64,000 nucleotides of DNA from Macrobrachium rosenbergii (lineage: Eukaryota; Arthropoda; Malacostraca; Decapoda; Palaemonidae). Positions 57,801-64,000 of this stretch are shown in pieces. The stretch is from the NCBI RefSeq assembly GCF_040412425.1, contig NC_089743.1, positions 90,830,403 to 90,894,402 on the forward strand. Direction: 5' to 3'. Made by a program: the position numbers and the translations under genes. The stretch's first letter is position 1; every line of letters starts with the position of its first letter. The notes under the pieces are model-generated. The model was not told the origin of the DNA and searched no databases. It saw nothing but the letters and a program-made list of their open reading frames with translations.

Positions 57801-60800
57801 ACAAACCCAATACTTGTATTTATCTTACTGTCTGTGACTCTAAAGGTTCATCCTAGCTAATTTTCATATGAGGTTACATTTTCCTCCCTCATTCGAAAAG
57901 GCCCAGAAGTCTGACAATTGATCGTGCATTTACTACACCCCAGTCAGTTTGTCAGAGGCAGGTTTCTCTTCTTTGTTCTATCAACCAGGAAGAGAGTCCC
58001 AGGTGTGGCAAACTCCAGTCAGTTCAAAAAGACTCACTCAGATTCCTCCCGTCAACCAGTGAGTTTTCCCATTAAAGGACTGATGGTTTGGGTATTGTGT
58101 AGGAACAAATCACAGTTTCTAAAAGTAAATTGTATTTTTCTTAACTATACAAACCTGAGGTCCTTTATATTTTATGCCTGCCTCATGCCACCCCTCAGTC
58201 TGACACCTGGGCCGAAAGGCAAATTGGAATGTTTACATCCAGGGAGGTGGTCCTCCCACCTCCTGGACAGTAGTTAACTGCCTAACCACCTTGTTTGAAA
58301 GGTCAATGGCCGTTTCCAGCTCCACTGTAAGTAATTCCTAATGTAAAGAATCTCAGGTTTGTATAGTTAGGAGAAATATAATTTACTTTTAAAAATTGTG
58401 ATTTTCCAACTGCAAAAATATTAACTTAGAGGTCAAATTTCTAAGTTTCCCCTTGAGAGAATTTTCATTATTAGTTGTAGAATAAGTGGTAAATATTTGA
58501 AGTAAATCCCTTGAATCATAAGGCAGGAACAAGTACGTACTTTATAATGGCCCTTATGGTGTTAGCCCTCCCTTTAAGGGGATGTTGCTCTTTTTACATT
58601 GCTATTTTAAGTACTGTAAAATAGCGAGGTAAGTATTGTTTTTCCTGAAAATGAACTAAACTTACTTTATTGCACTAAAAGTCATCCCATTTATAATTTT
58701 AATTTTTTTTTTTATACAGAAGCACACAGCCGAGGTGACATTATCGTATTCTATGGCCACTACCCAATAAGTACAATAGTGTCCTCAACTGATTTAACAA
58801 AACTCTTGTCTACTGGGGCAGCATATGTATGTGGACATCTCCACACTGGTTTTGGTACAGTTGATCCTATGTGGACAAGACATCCAAATGGATTAATGGA
58901 GCTGGAACTCTCAGACTGGGCACATACCCACAGGTTAGTGTAAAATATGACATTAGTTTTCTTTACACCACAAACCCATTACCTATAATTAGCCCAATTT
59001 TGTGGTCAAAATTCTTTACACGTCAGTCTTCTTCGTATATCTGCAAAACAGTACTGTGCACTACTTTTAAGAAAGGACCTGGGTTGCTAAACCTCTAAGG
59101 ACCAGAGTCATTTGACTAAGGACTCAATCTGCTCCACATTGAACGATTCATCAGCCTCACTCCTAATGATTCAAGCTACCCCTTTTAAGAATCTAAGCTG
59201 TCCTTGTCTTAGCTACTCTTCTTCACAGGATACAGTTGATTCTGACTTCACAGGTTTAAGTCACTCTACCTGTATGGAACCAGTGTATTTCCAATCCAGC
59301 CTTCATTGAAACTTACTCCTTGAATTCTTTTCAGTTCAGAAGATTCCAGTCGTTCAAAGGAAAGGGATGATATAGCTTCAAGTGAATAAGATCATAGTGA
59401 TTCTGGACTTCCTGTGCCAATTTAAAATGCAATTGACAAGTCAGGACTTGGTAAAAGCTTTAAGGGAAGTCTTTTAAGGCTGGTATTTCATTTCCTTCAT
59501 CTTCAAGCTTCTTTAGCAGTGACCTGAAGGTTGCAAACCTCCCACAACAGGTCCAAGAGGAAATGTTCTCTTTCCTCTGAGATCAGCAAATACTTGCTAC
59601 CCTGGGTAGGCAAGCTTCTATTGATCTGGGGCCTAAGTTTTAACCTCAGCAAAGACATCCTGATTCAACTCCTATATGGACAAAGTTTGTATGGTGGAGA
59701 TGTTCAACTCTCCAGATGGGCCACTAGCTGAGCAGTATGAGGTATTTGATTTAGTTTCCAACCTCTGTAATCTTGAGAGGTGTTAGAGGCTGTAAGAGGT
59801 ATCCTCAGTTGTGAAATGGGGCAGAAAGTTAAATAAGACAAAAGAACGCGTAACTTTTGTTGACCTTCCTTTCATCCAGGCAGTGTTTGACATTTTGTCA
59901 GATGGCAGTTATAGACGTTTCAGTGATGTGGGACCGAGCTCAGTCATAAATCTTTTTGTTCTTGTTAAACAGCTGGTAATAGATAAGGCATTTCGCTTGT
60001 CATTGTAAGTAGCTTTTATCTATGTTCTAGTGGCAAATGGCAATAGTTGGTTTCCAACTTACAGGATAATCTCAGGACAAGGACTAGACCTTCAGTAACC
60101 ATCAAAATTCCATGAAGGGAGGCGATTTCTGTTGATGATGAAGCAGTACCGAGCCTTATTTAGAAATGGCATTGCCAGTAGTAAACTTGAACTGTCAGAT
60201 AGTTCTGATAGTGACAGTAGTGAATATGGTGATGTTTGTTATATTGTAGCTATAGACACACCTACCTTAGATAATTTTTTGACTTCATGTTTTATCAGAT
60301 GATCATGAATCAGAGGAAATGACAGAGAAGGAAGCAGATTTGCCAAGTACCTTGGTGTGAGTAAACAAAGAAAACATGATAAAATTTGCAAATGAAAGAC
60401 CAGTGAAGCTTCAGTTCATAAAAAATTGGTGCTCTGAAACTCTTATTGGAGATGATAAATTCACATTTTCTACAGAATGCCAAGAGTCTAATTTTTTTTC
60501 TGGAAAGTCTTCTCAGATGAAATTTTTGGCCAAGAGCATGCGTTCCAGGTTTATGATAAAGATTTTAAACTGAATGACAAAAATGGGATTGCTGTATTCC
60601 ATGCTCTGAGAGGTACCACACTGAAATGAATCACTAATACAGTAAAATCTACATAATTCAGTACTATTTGAATAATTGCCTTTATCTATATACAGTATTT
60701 GAATATTTTATCACTCTAGTATAACTAAACATTATAATAACATAGTAGTAGAATGTAATATTATAATAGTCATTAAAGTAACAAAAACTCGAAGAACAAA

Positions 60801-61781
60801 AATAAAAGGGAGAAAATTAGTCAGTTATACGATTAGCAGAACATTGATGTCGTCACTAGTGGTGGTAACTGGCTCGCAGCAAAAAGGTTAAAACCTGTAT
60901 ATCTCTTCTCGTTTGCTCCTGAGCATAAGTAGGATAGTCCAATACGGCAAGTGTTTCCTCCAAAGTGGAATCACATTGCTGTTTACTGTAGCCTTATGAA
61001 AGTTTTTTTTACAAACCTGCATGGCAAGATTTAACTTTTGAATAGGGATAAATATTTCAGTCTTGCCATTAACAAGGCTACTTACCAAATTCGTAATCTT
61101 TTTGGAACAATGGATCACTTTTGATGCCAGAAATTTAGAAATTTCCTGAATATGGTTTAAAGTTCTGTTACTCTGAACTGAAATATTGATTTTGATTTCC
61201 ATTTACAAGTCTGCATCTCAGGGGTTTTCCAGTAAGATCTTTCATACTTTTCACCTAAAATCTTTTCATTCTTGTGATTTCGATTTCCTCAGTAGATGTA
61301 CATCCTACTTATGCAATGCATTCTACTTGAAAACAAACACTCTGCGTTCTACATTATGCTTTTGTCTTTTTGTATCTTTTGTAGCAAGTAAGTGTTATGT
61401 CACATCTTTGTCATTAGATAGGTATATTTTATCCTTGGTTTTTAATTAGTATCTTGGATTCCCTATTTTATATCTAAAAATGTTCAAAATATAATGCAAA
61501 GATATAATGTTCTTTATGAAATACTTAGCTGATATGTAAAAATTGAAAGTAAGAATTTGACTTTCCCAGAATTCCTGGTATCTCTTTACAATGCTGCTTG
61601 TTGTGATGTTTTTCTGCAGTCCATAGAATATAATATTTTTCTCTTTCAGATTCCGAATATTGGCATTTGATGATGGTAGACTAACTTGGATAGATGTTAC
61701 TCATCCCACATGGCCAGTAGTTATGATTTCTAGTGTGAAACGTTTATCACTAGGTGATAATAATTATCGATTTTTGCTCAG
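42614..61781 (+). CDS. TMEM62: TMEM62-like metallophosphoesterase membrane protein (N-terminal half, 6 exons)
   Basis: Six exons (42614-42844, 45445-45553, 50708-50845, 50983-51204, 58720-58933, 61650-61781) join in one frame into 1046 nt, about 348 residues. A hydrophobic segment lies near residues 14-30 (AACGLFMVSLALLMIRSW). A calcineurin-like phosphoesterase domain follows with all expected ligand motifs: SDIH, GDLTN, GNHD (split between exons 3 and 4), YGHYP and CGHLH. Order and spacing match TMEM62, a multi-pass protein of about 640 residues whose phosphoesterase domain precedes the C-terminal membrane helices. Its substrate is, to my knowledge, not established. Those C-terminal exons are not visible before 64000, so the gene continues beyond the window. 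All splice sites are GT-AG except the fourth donor (GC). No stop or frameshift interrupts the joined exons, so the gene looks functional. The introns contain DIRS-like copies. Confidence 0.88.
42895..43740 (+). pseudogene. DIRS-like element K: 5' region and Gag N-terminus
   Basis: This is an orphan 5' piece in intron 1 of the TMEM62-like gene. After an untranslated leader (with GGTGGCGCTACCATCGCTAG), the frame at 43223 encodes MSDSSSFSVRYC, then KCIKCRGQECNKEVTC and CSECQDWDDQQWKVL. This Cys-rich motif has the same Cys spacing style and Trp as the Gag N-terminus of element D, but its sequence is clearly different, so it belongs to another family. After a frameshift near 43455, the Ser/Pro part (LPSSYASDLNTIASHESRV) is still readable. 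No other domain follows. Confidence 0.65.
43773..44721 (+). mobile_element. DIRS-like element G, solo 3' end
   Basis: The piece starts inside the last codons of the recombinase (ATATTGCCCACAAGTCC) and runs through the 3' untranslated region. It then enters the internal complementary region: 44376-44412 complements the 5' extremity, and 44422-44484 complements the outer 3' end. The 3' ITR follows, ending at 44721 with its outer arm 44660-44720. It is colinear with 57455-58402 of element E. It lies in intron 1 of the TMEM62-like gene, right after fragment K, which belongs to another family. Confidence 0.85.
45445..45553 (+). CDS. TMEM62: TMEM62-like exon 2
   Basis: The acceptor is TTACTTACAG at 45435-45444. 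The exon encodes VSDIHLRTGDEMEIQHF through PAVVLVT, carrying the first metal-binding motif (Asp and His of SDIH). It leaves one base (G) of the Gly codon that begins the GDLTN motif. The donor is GTAATT. Confidence 0.9.
45554..47164 (+). other. TMEM62 intron 2, first part: nothing recognised
   Basis: AT-rich intronic DNA. Open frames such as 45740-46030 have no domain. No mobile element is recognised before 47165. Confidence 0.5.
47165..47460. repeat. Degenerate repeats of GTAGGCTA and GTATACAGTAT words
   Basis: The words TAGTGTAGGCTAGGCTACCA, GTATACAGTATACAGTACTT and TATATGTATACA recur four or five times with changing spacing. This looks like a decayed tandem array. Confidence 0.6.
47468..47559 (-). 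mobile_element. MITE-like fragment (same family as 6775)
   Basis: The block TAAGTATTCGTGGATTTTAG...GGTTTACTGTA matches, in inverse orientation, 51829-51905, and shares its end with 6775-6998. Only one end is present. Confidence 0.55.
47560..48240 (+). pseudogene. DIRS-like element H: Gag fragment
   Basis: An isolated piece of the Ser/Pro-rich Gag region in TMEM62 intron 2. It begins with the acidic/Lys region and continues with GEAVGSLVSSSRPSGLGTES and TSICTPIA. Part of the block (GTGGGATCTCTCGT, GGCTCTTCCCAGCC) recurs near its right end at 48175-48215. Compared with 52690-53060 of element E, it is colinear but frameshifted. No terminal repeats are found. Confidence 0.7.
48441..48545. repeat. 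Short palindromic end motif
   Basis: GTAATGGTTTTTGTG (from 48460) and CACATAAAAACCCATTAC (from about 48515) are near inverted complements across about 45 bp. The motif TAGTTTTT..ACAAACCCATTAC recurs at 58950-58985 and 61949-61980 in the same gene. It may be the terminus of an element I cannot name. Confidence 0.5.
48546..50707 (+). other. TMEM62 intron 2, last part
   Basis: AT-rich intronic DNA with a (TTA)n-type microsatellite at 49108-49153. The minus-strand frame 49339-49755 (138 codons) has no domain I recognise. The polypyrimidine tract and AG before 50708 read TTCTTTGTCATGTGCAG. Confidence 0.5.
50708..50845 (+). CDS. TMEM62: TMEM62-like exon 3
   Basis: The exon completes the Gly codon and encodes DLTNSKTYGVKIAELPEEW through WLDIAGNH. 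It carries the GD motif of the metal site and ends after the first base of the Asp codon of GNHD. The donor is GTAAAT. The intron to exon 4 is only 137 bp (50846-50982), much shorter than the other introns here. Confidence 0.9.
50983..51204 (+). CDS. TMEM62: TMEM62-like exon 4 with GC donor
   Basis: The exon opens by completing the Asp of GNHD (acceptor TTTTTCCCCTCAG). It encodes DNFDEVAHSYFKANAV through VDASLKPGIRAYNFLGYLPE and HRAAE, the middle of the phosphoesterase domain. Its donor is GAAG|GCAAGT, a GC-AG type site with otherwise ideal consensus. Only this junction keeps the frame open into exon 5. The nearby GT at 51209 would put a stop shortly after the acceptor. Confidence 0.88.
51829..51905 (+). 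mobile_element. MITE-like fragment (same family as 47468)
   Basis: CCCCACAAATAGTGAAAATC and CACGAATACTTAAAAC match the inverted block at 47468-47559. This is one end only, inside TMEM62 intron 4. The rest of 51205-52300 is AT-rich without a recognised element, apart from a short (GA)n run at 52192-52212. Confidence 0.55.
52300..52690 (-). other. Protein-like frame of unknown origin flanking DIRS element E
   Basis: On the minus strand, a frame that opens at 52903 inside antisense Gag continues without a stop to 52403. From about 52690 on it reads KDTPGSGEEEDGGLSLESLS, then LKRIIKGLQDVASAWDPYME and LKFSNVLDAALASYDQAFIS. That part is rich in heptad-like Leu/Ile spacing with a Lys/Arg/Gln patch after it, so it looks like real coiled-coil protein, while the plus-strand reading is broken by stops. 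A second frame continues it to about 52300. It may be part of another retroelement's Gag or a captured exon. I do not recognise it. Confidence 0.4.
52690..54640 (+). pseudogene. DIRS-like Gag (ORF1) of element E, frameshifted
   Basis: The Ser/Pro-rich part (GEAVGSFIGSSQPLGLGTGS, ASKTGAVSGSLEHLEPVPER) is in one frame to 53177. The next part (RTFAEIITLICQHNDLGEGA, SVHYPLCLETFWGPK) is in another frame from 53074 to 53802. The C-terminal part (AISYLAHQTANLWANLVLKR, REL VDAAVDKHRAEDS) is in a third frame from 53997 to 54434. At least two frameshifts separate them. The C-terminal third is the most conserved part of arthropod DIRS ORF1. The Cys-rich N-terminus seen in elements B and D is absent because the copy is 5' truncated. 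Confidence 0.75.
54692..55517 (+). pseudogene. DIRS-like reverse transcriptase of element E, active site changed
   Basis: From 54692: WIVDVLRRGYLLPL (the usual N-terminal motif), then ILTVDLKDAYFQIPIHP (residues 111-127, with the first catalytic Asp), then FKALCFGLSTTPQVF (residues 144-158), then LRYLNDWLVLASS (residues 177-189). The usual Y-x-DD box is YLND: the first Asp is Asn, which should abolish polymerase activity. An in-frame TAG after DLTPK at 55355 is followed by KYLGMLIDMVAARVFPS in the same frame, so the domain continues past the stop. A frameshift also lies around 54880-54910. Confidence 0.9.
55798..56276 (+). pseudogene. DIRS-like RNase H of element E
   Basis: The frame 55857-56276 reads VVLMSNNTTVVAYVNKQGD, then AHSVELSARYIPGKRNVVAD and GRPVIDLFATQHN, ending DVYAFPPFV. 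In related elements the first motif is (S/T)DNTTVVAY. Here the Asp is Asn, so a catalytic acidic residue is lost. The part before 55857 (an LEF/ALQEF region) is in another frame. After the stop at 56276 the protein continues in a shifted frame with NLRMILVAPKRLLAIWYLDL. Confidence 0.85.
56276..57560 (+). pseudogene. DIRS-like tyrosine recombinase of element E, fragmented
   Basis: The N-terminal core-binding part (about 56459-56803) contains YTRESGLSSVVG and SLFRPVKGYRATLSL with a frame change between them. The region 56857-57093 has MTVFLLALVSAKRVELHGLS, where the first catalytic Arg box AKRVSELH has lost one residue. The last frame (57006-57560) holds the C-terminal catalytic motifs: RAHEVRGIG (His-x2-Arg, residues 108-116) and TTFTSFYFRD with the nucleophilic Tyr at residue 145. 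This recombinase joins the circular cDNA to the target in active relatives. Here three frames are needed to read it. Confidence 0.85.
58071..58167 (+). repeat. Internal complementary region of DIRS element E
   Basis: The first part, 58071-58107 (AAAGGACTGATGGTTTGGG...GTGTAGGAACAAA), complements the 5' extremity seen intact in elements A, B and C. The second part, 58111-58167, complements the outer 3' end at 58344-58400. The two lie back to back, as the DIRS1 circle-junction model requires. The same arrangement is seen at 9493-9594, 12659-12745, 18031-18130 and 44376-44484. Confidence 0.9.
58720..58933 (+). CDS. TMEM62: TMEM62-like exon 5
   Basis: The exon follows a strong polypyrimidine tract (TTTTTTTTTTATACAG). 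It completes a Glu codon with the G left by exon 4, then encodes AHSRGDIIVFYGHYPIS through AAYVCGHLHTGFGTV and LMELELSDWAHTH. Both remaining His-based metal motifs (GHYP and GHLH) are in this exon. It ends with two bases of an Arg codon; the donor is GTTAGT. Confidence 0.9.
58934..61649 (+). other. TMEM62 intron 5
   Basis: AT-rich intron. Several short plus-strand frames (for example 59811-60008 and 60376-60573) read like decayed protein (VTFVDLPFIQAVFDILSDGS, FIKNWCSETLIGDDKF), and a Ser/Asp-rich stretch is at 60188-60225. I cannot assign a family, though an old transposon is plausible. A 104-codon minus-strand frame at 60888-61202 has no domain. The end motif TTTACACCACAAACCCATTAC lies at 58950-58985. 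Confidence 0.4.
61650..61781 (+). CDS. TMEM62: TMEM62-like exon 6
   Basis: The acceptor is TTTCTCTTTCAG. After completing Arg, it encodes FRILAFDDGRLTWIDVTHPT and WPVVMISSVKRLSLGDNNY, then FLLR. This is the strand that follows the phosphoesterase core in TMEM62 (the WPVV(L/M)I block). It leaves two bases (AG), and the donor is GTAACA. The next exon should begin with one base completing Arg. None is convincing before 64000. Confidence 0.85.
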
Positions 61782-63723
61782 GTAACACTTTTTATTTCTT
61801 GAATTTTATACTGAACTGTAGTGGAAGTGACTCATAGGAAAACTGTTTATGCAACCAAATAGCATGTTGAGAGTTTGATTTTATTATTTTAATTCCAGAA
61901 AAGGAGTAACATTGCCAAGATGTAATTTGCAGTTGTTCAAAGTAGTGACTCAGGATTAGTTTTTCATCACAAACCCATTACTTTCCATTAGCTGTATGTG
62001 CATTGGTGCAAACTTCAGCCAGTCCACAAAAGAAAATCCTCCAGTTCTAGGCATTCCATGCATCCATGCTCTAACAGCCTTCTGGTGTGACAGGTGTTTC
62101 AGTTATGCTTCATGTGTAGTCCACAAGCACACCCCCTTTCCCTTATTGTCACCTAGTATGGGGAAGTTACATTTGATGGTAGGCACTTGGTATTTATAAG
62201 TAGTGGTGCCAGCCAACCACTGGATCCTTCACATTTTCAAGAAGTGTCACCAGTGAATATGTTTCTTGCACAGAATGTGAAGTCATTGTTACCGAAGTTG
62301 ATTTTGATGTCATTGTCTTCAAGGAAAAGAAAACAGATAGAATTACATCCTTCAAGGATTTTGCTCCAACAAGCTGATGGATCATCCAACACCCCACTGG
62401 AAGACCAAGCCCCTAAGAGGAAATTGTTACTGCAAGCTTAAAGACTTGAGTGGAAGTTACTACACTACTCTGCACTTTCAAGACTTCAAGAAAAATCCCC
62501 ATCCCCTGCCCGAATGGTTCAAGAAGTTCCTTAGACCCCCAGGACCTAAGAAGTTCCTGCAGCCTCTAGGAGTCATAAGAAAGTTCCTTTGCTGCCCCCA
62601 AAAACTCCTGAGGATGTTCCTGCCCTGTCACAACGTAAAAAATGTCATGGGAGTGTGTGCCATCATAAGCAGTTACAGTTATGTACTTGTCACAGTGGAG
62701 GACATAATACTTCTTTTTGTTAGCGTAGCCGATGTTTGTCGTAAAAGTGTTACTCTCATGGTCCCTAGTGGAGCTCCATAAGGTAGACCAGCCAATTTCA
62801 AAGAATTCTCTTCTGGTTGGTCTTGGCCAGTATAGTGCACGTTGGCACTGATAGAGCATAGGACTCAAGACGAGGGATCTTTCTCCTGTCTACAGTGGTT
62901 GCCTAGGTTCCATTCTTATTCTTAACCTGCTGATGTGGCATCAGCACGCTGTGTGCTGGACATTATTGTGTTTGCCACGCACCTCACGCCAGACCTACCC
63001 TCATTATTCTATGGTCTCCGCAACTGTTAGCACACAGCTAGAATTGTGCTTGTATAAGTACTCCTAGATCATATTTTGGTCATCATGGAAGAACCAAACT
63101 TGGAAGCAGGTTAAGTGCATAGTGTTATTTCACTGAAGTGGGGAGCCAGTGTCTCCTACAAGGTGAGAATTAGGTCTGTGTGGGCATTTATGGTACTGTC
63201 TTTGTTAGCTGACAAACAATGTTTAATTATATTTGATTAGTAGTAACCTAACCGTTCATATAGATACGTACAGCCGTAGCTGACTTTCGATCATGTTCAA
63301 CTTCCAAACCCTGGTGTTAAGTAAAACCAATTTTGGTTTATTATAGTGCTTAATAATTACCGAACTGAATGGTTTTTTGTGATAATGTTCCCCATTTAGC
63401 ATTAATATCAGGGAACTTATATCAGATTATATGGTGTCCTTCACGGAACTATGTCTAGCAGGTATTGCTCTGTCAATGGCAGCATCACTAGTAAAATGCT
63501 TGTGATGCATGTTTTCCTATATGATGATTAGACTTTTGCATTTTTCATATATCAGTCATTGAAACTGTACTCAATTTATATGCACCTACCTTTTTTAAAA
63601 AATTTTTCCTTCGGCAAAATATTTTTATTGAAATACTTTCATATGTATCCAATAGCTTTACCTGCAGCTTGCGAGTAGACTAGGCCTGGTAAACAAATCA
63701 TAAATTTGCAAATTAGATTCACA
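61782..63723 (+). other. Start of TMEM62 intron 6; unassigned protein-like frames
   Basis: Presumed intron. Between 61930 and 62870, overlapping plus-strand frames (62187-62441, 62377-62781) and a minus-strand frame (62566-62868) suggest a decayed mobile element, but none matches a family I know. The repeat-end motif TTTTTCATCACAAACCCATT occurs at 61949-61980. From 62900 on, I see no feature until 63724. Confidence 0.4.
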
Positions 63724-63848
63724 GCACAGGCAGTCCACGGTTGTTGGTGGCCTCGGTTATCGGCGATCTGGTTTTATGGCGCTTGTCTAGCGATGACAGT
63801 AACTGGATTTTTGACACCAATATGTGCCAACCTCCAGTTTTCAGCGCC
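63724..63848 (+). mobile_element. MITE, left half (same family as 23353)
   Basis: CACAGGCAGTCCACGG, GGCCTCGGTTATCGGCGAT and GCGCTTGTCTAGCGATGACA match the left half of the MITE at 23353-23632. It breaks off at 63848, where DIRS reverse transcriptase sequence begins. Confidence 0.75.
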
Positions 63849-64000
63849 GATCTGTATTTGGACGACTGGCTGCTACGCTCCCCATCAAGAACAAGATGTA
63901 CAGAGGACCTTCAGAAGATCTTCTGCTTGCCCGAGAATTGGGCCTTTTAATCAACTTTCAGAAGTCGCAGTTAGCTCCAGCTCAGTCAATTCTCTATTTG
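63849..64000 (+). pseudogene. DIRS-like reverse transcriptase fragment J, runs off the window
   Basis: DLYLDDWLLRSPSRT keeps the intact YLDD box, and TEDLQKI follows. Then, after a one-base frameshift near 63920, LLLARELGLLINFQKSQLAP and SILYL follow. The sequence differs clearly from element E (YLNDWLVLASS), so it is from another DIRS-like family. It starts abruptly next to the half MITE and continues past 64000. Confidence 0.75.

Larger units (their letters stand above)
52690..58402 (+). mobile_element. DIRS-like element E, largest copy, 5' truncated and inactive
   Basis: This sits in intron 4 of the TMEM62-like gene, in the same orientation. In order it has Gag (52690-54640), reverse transcriptase (54692-55520), RNase H (about 55800-56276), tyrosine recombinase (56276-57500), a 3' untranslated region, an internal complementary region (58071-58167) and the 3' ITR (to 58402). 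The 5' ITR and the Gag N-terminus are missing. Stops and frameshifts occur in every domain. DIRS elements integrate through the recombinase rather than an integrase and use the complementary region to form a circular intermediate. Tyrosine recombinase plus this end structure separates it from LTR and non-LTR elements. Confidence 0.9.

Noticed and set aside
60188..60573. piggyBac-like transposase fragment
   Set aside because: The Ser/Asp-rich start and following frame were suggestive, but none of the expected catalytic-domain motifs could be found.
61899..61965. Possible TMEM62 exon 7 after AATTCCAG
   Set aside because: The in-frame continuation reaches a stop after about 20 residues and does not resemble the family.
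62377..62868. Overlapping plus and minus open frames of 100-134 codons
   Set aside because: Neither strand shows a recognisable domain, and they overlap each other; left as unassigned repeat-like debris.

Overview
The window is eukaryotic, non-coding-rich DNA that most likely comes from a decapod crustacean (shrimp, crayfish or crab type). This placing is an inference. It rests on long (CT)n microsatellites, a tRNA-derived SINE and other short repeats that I associate with decapods, a Penelope-like element with a GIY-YIG domain, and many copies of DIRS-type tyrosine-recombinase retrotransposons. No bacterial operon, phage or CRISPR signal is present.

Two host genes can be supported. On the + strand, six exons between 42614 and 61781 join in frame into the first ~348 residues of a TMEM62-like protein: an N-terminal membrane anchor followed by a metallophosphoesterase domain with all its metal-ligand motifs. 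Its introns are swollen by retrotransposon insertions, and its fourth intron uses a GC-AG donor. The C-terminal half of the gene lies beyond the window. On the - strand, 23827-25188 is the last coding exon of a four-finger C2H2 zinc-finger protein.

Most of the rest is mobile DNA. From 9.26 to 23.2 kb, three internally deleted DIRS-like elements (A, B, C) lie in the same minus orientation; A and B are almost adjacent. Further minus-strand copies lie at 29.3-31.6 kb and, more diverged, at 26.9-29.3 kb. Plus-strand copies or fragments lie at 7.3, 40.4-42.0, 42.9-44.7, 47.6-48.2, 52.7-58.4 and 63.8-64.0 kb. The 52.7-58.4 kb copy carries recognisable Gag, reverse transcriptase, RNase H and tyrosine recombinase remnants, all broken by stops, frameshifts or active-site changes. 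Several copies preserve the DIRS hallmark: an internal complementary region next to the 3' inverted terminal repeat, holding back-to-back complements of both element extremities.

Between 31.8 and 40 kb lie a 511-bp nested palindrome inside a short tandem array, a 3' end of one non-LTR retrotransposon, a decayed PHD-finger/zinc-knuckle/endonuclease non-LTR element, the 3' end of a Penelope-like element, and an (AT)n tract. The first 9 kb hold SINEs, short repeats and non-coding sequence with no gene I can support. I found no convincing new biological system. The best leads are the DIRS deletion derivatives with their own tandem repeats, the nested palindrome, a 79-base hairpin at 26.4 kb, and a protein-like reading frame antisense to the 5' flank of the 52.7 kb DIRS copy.
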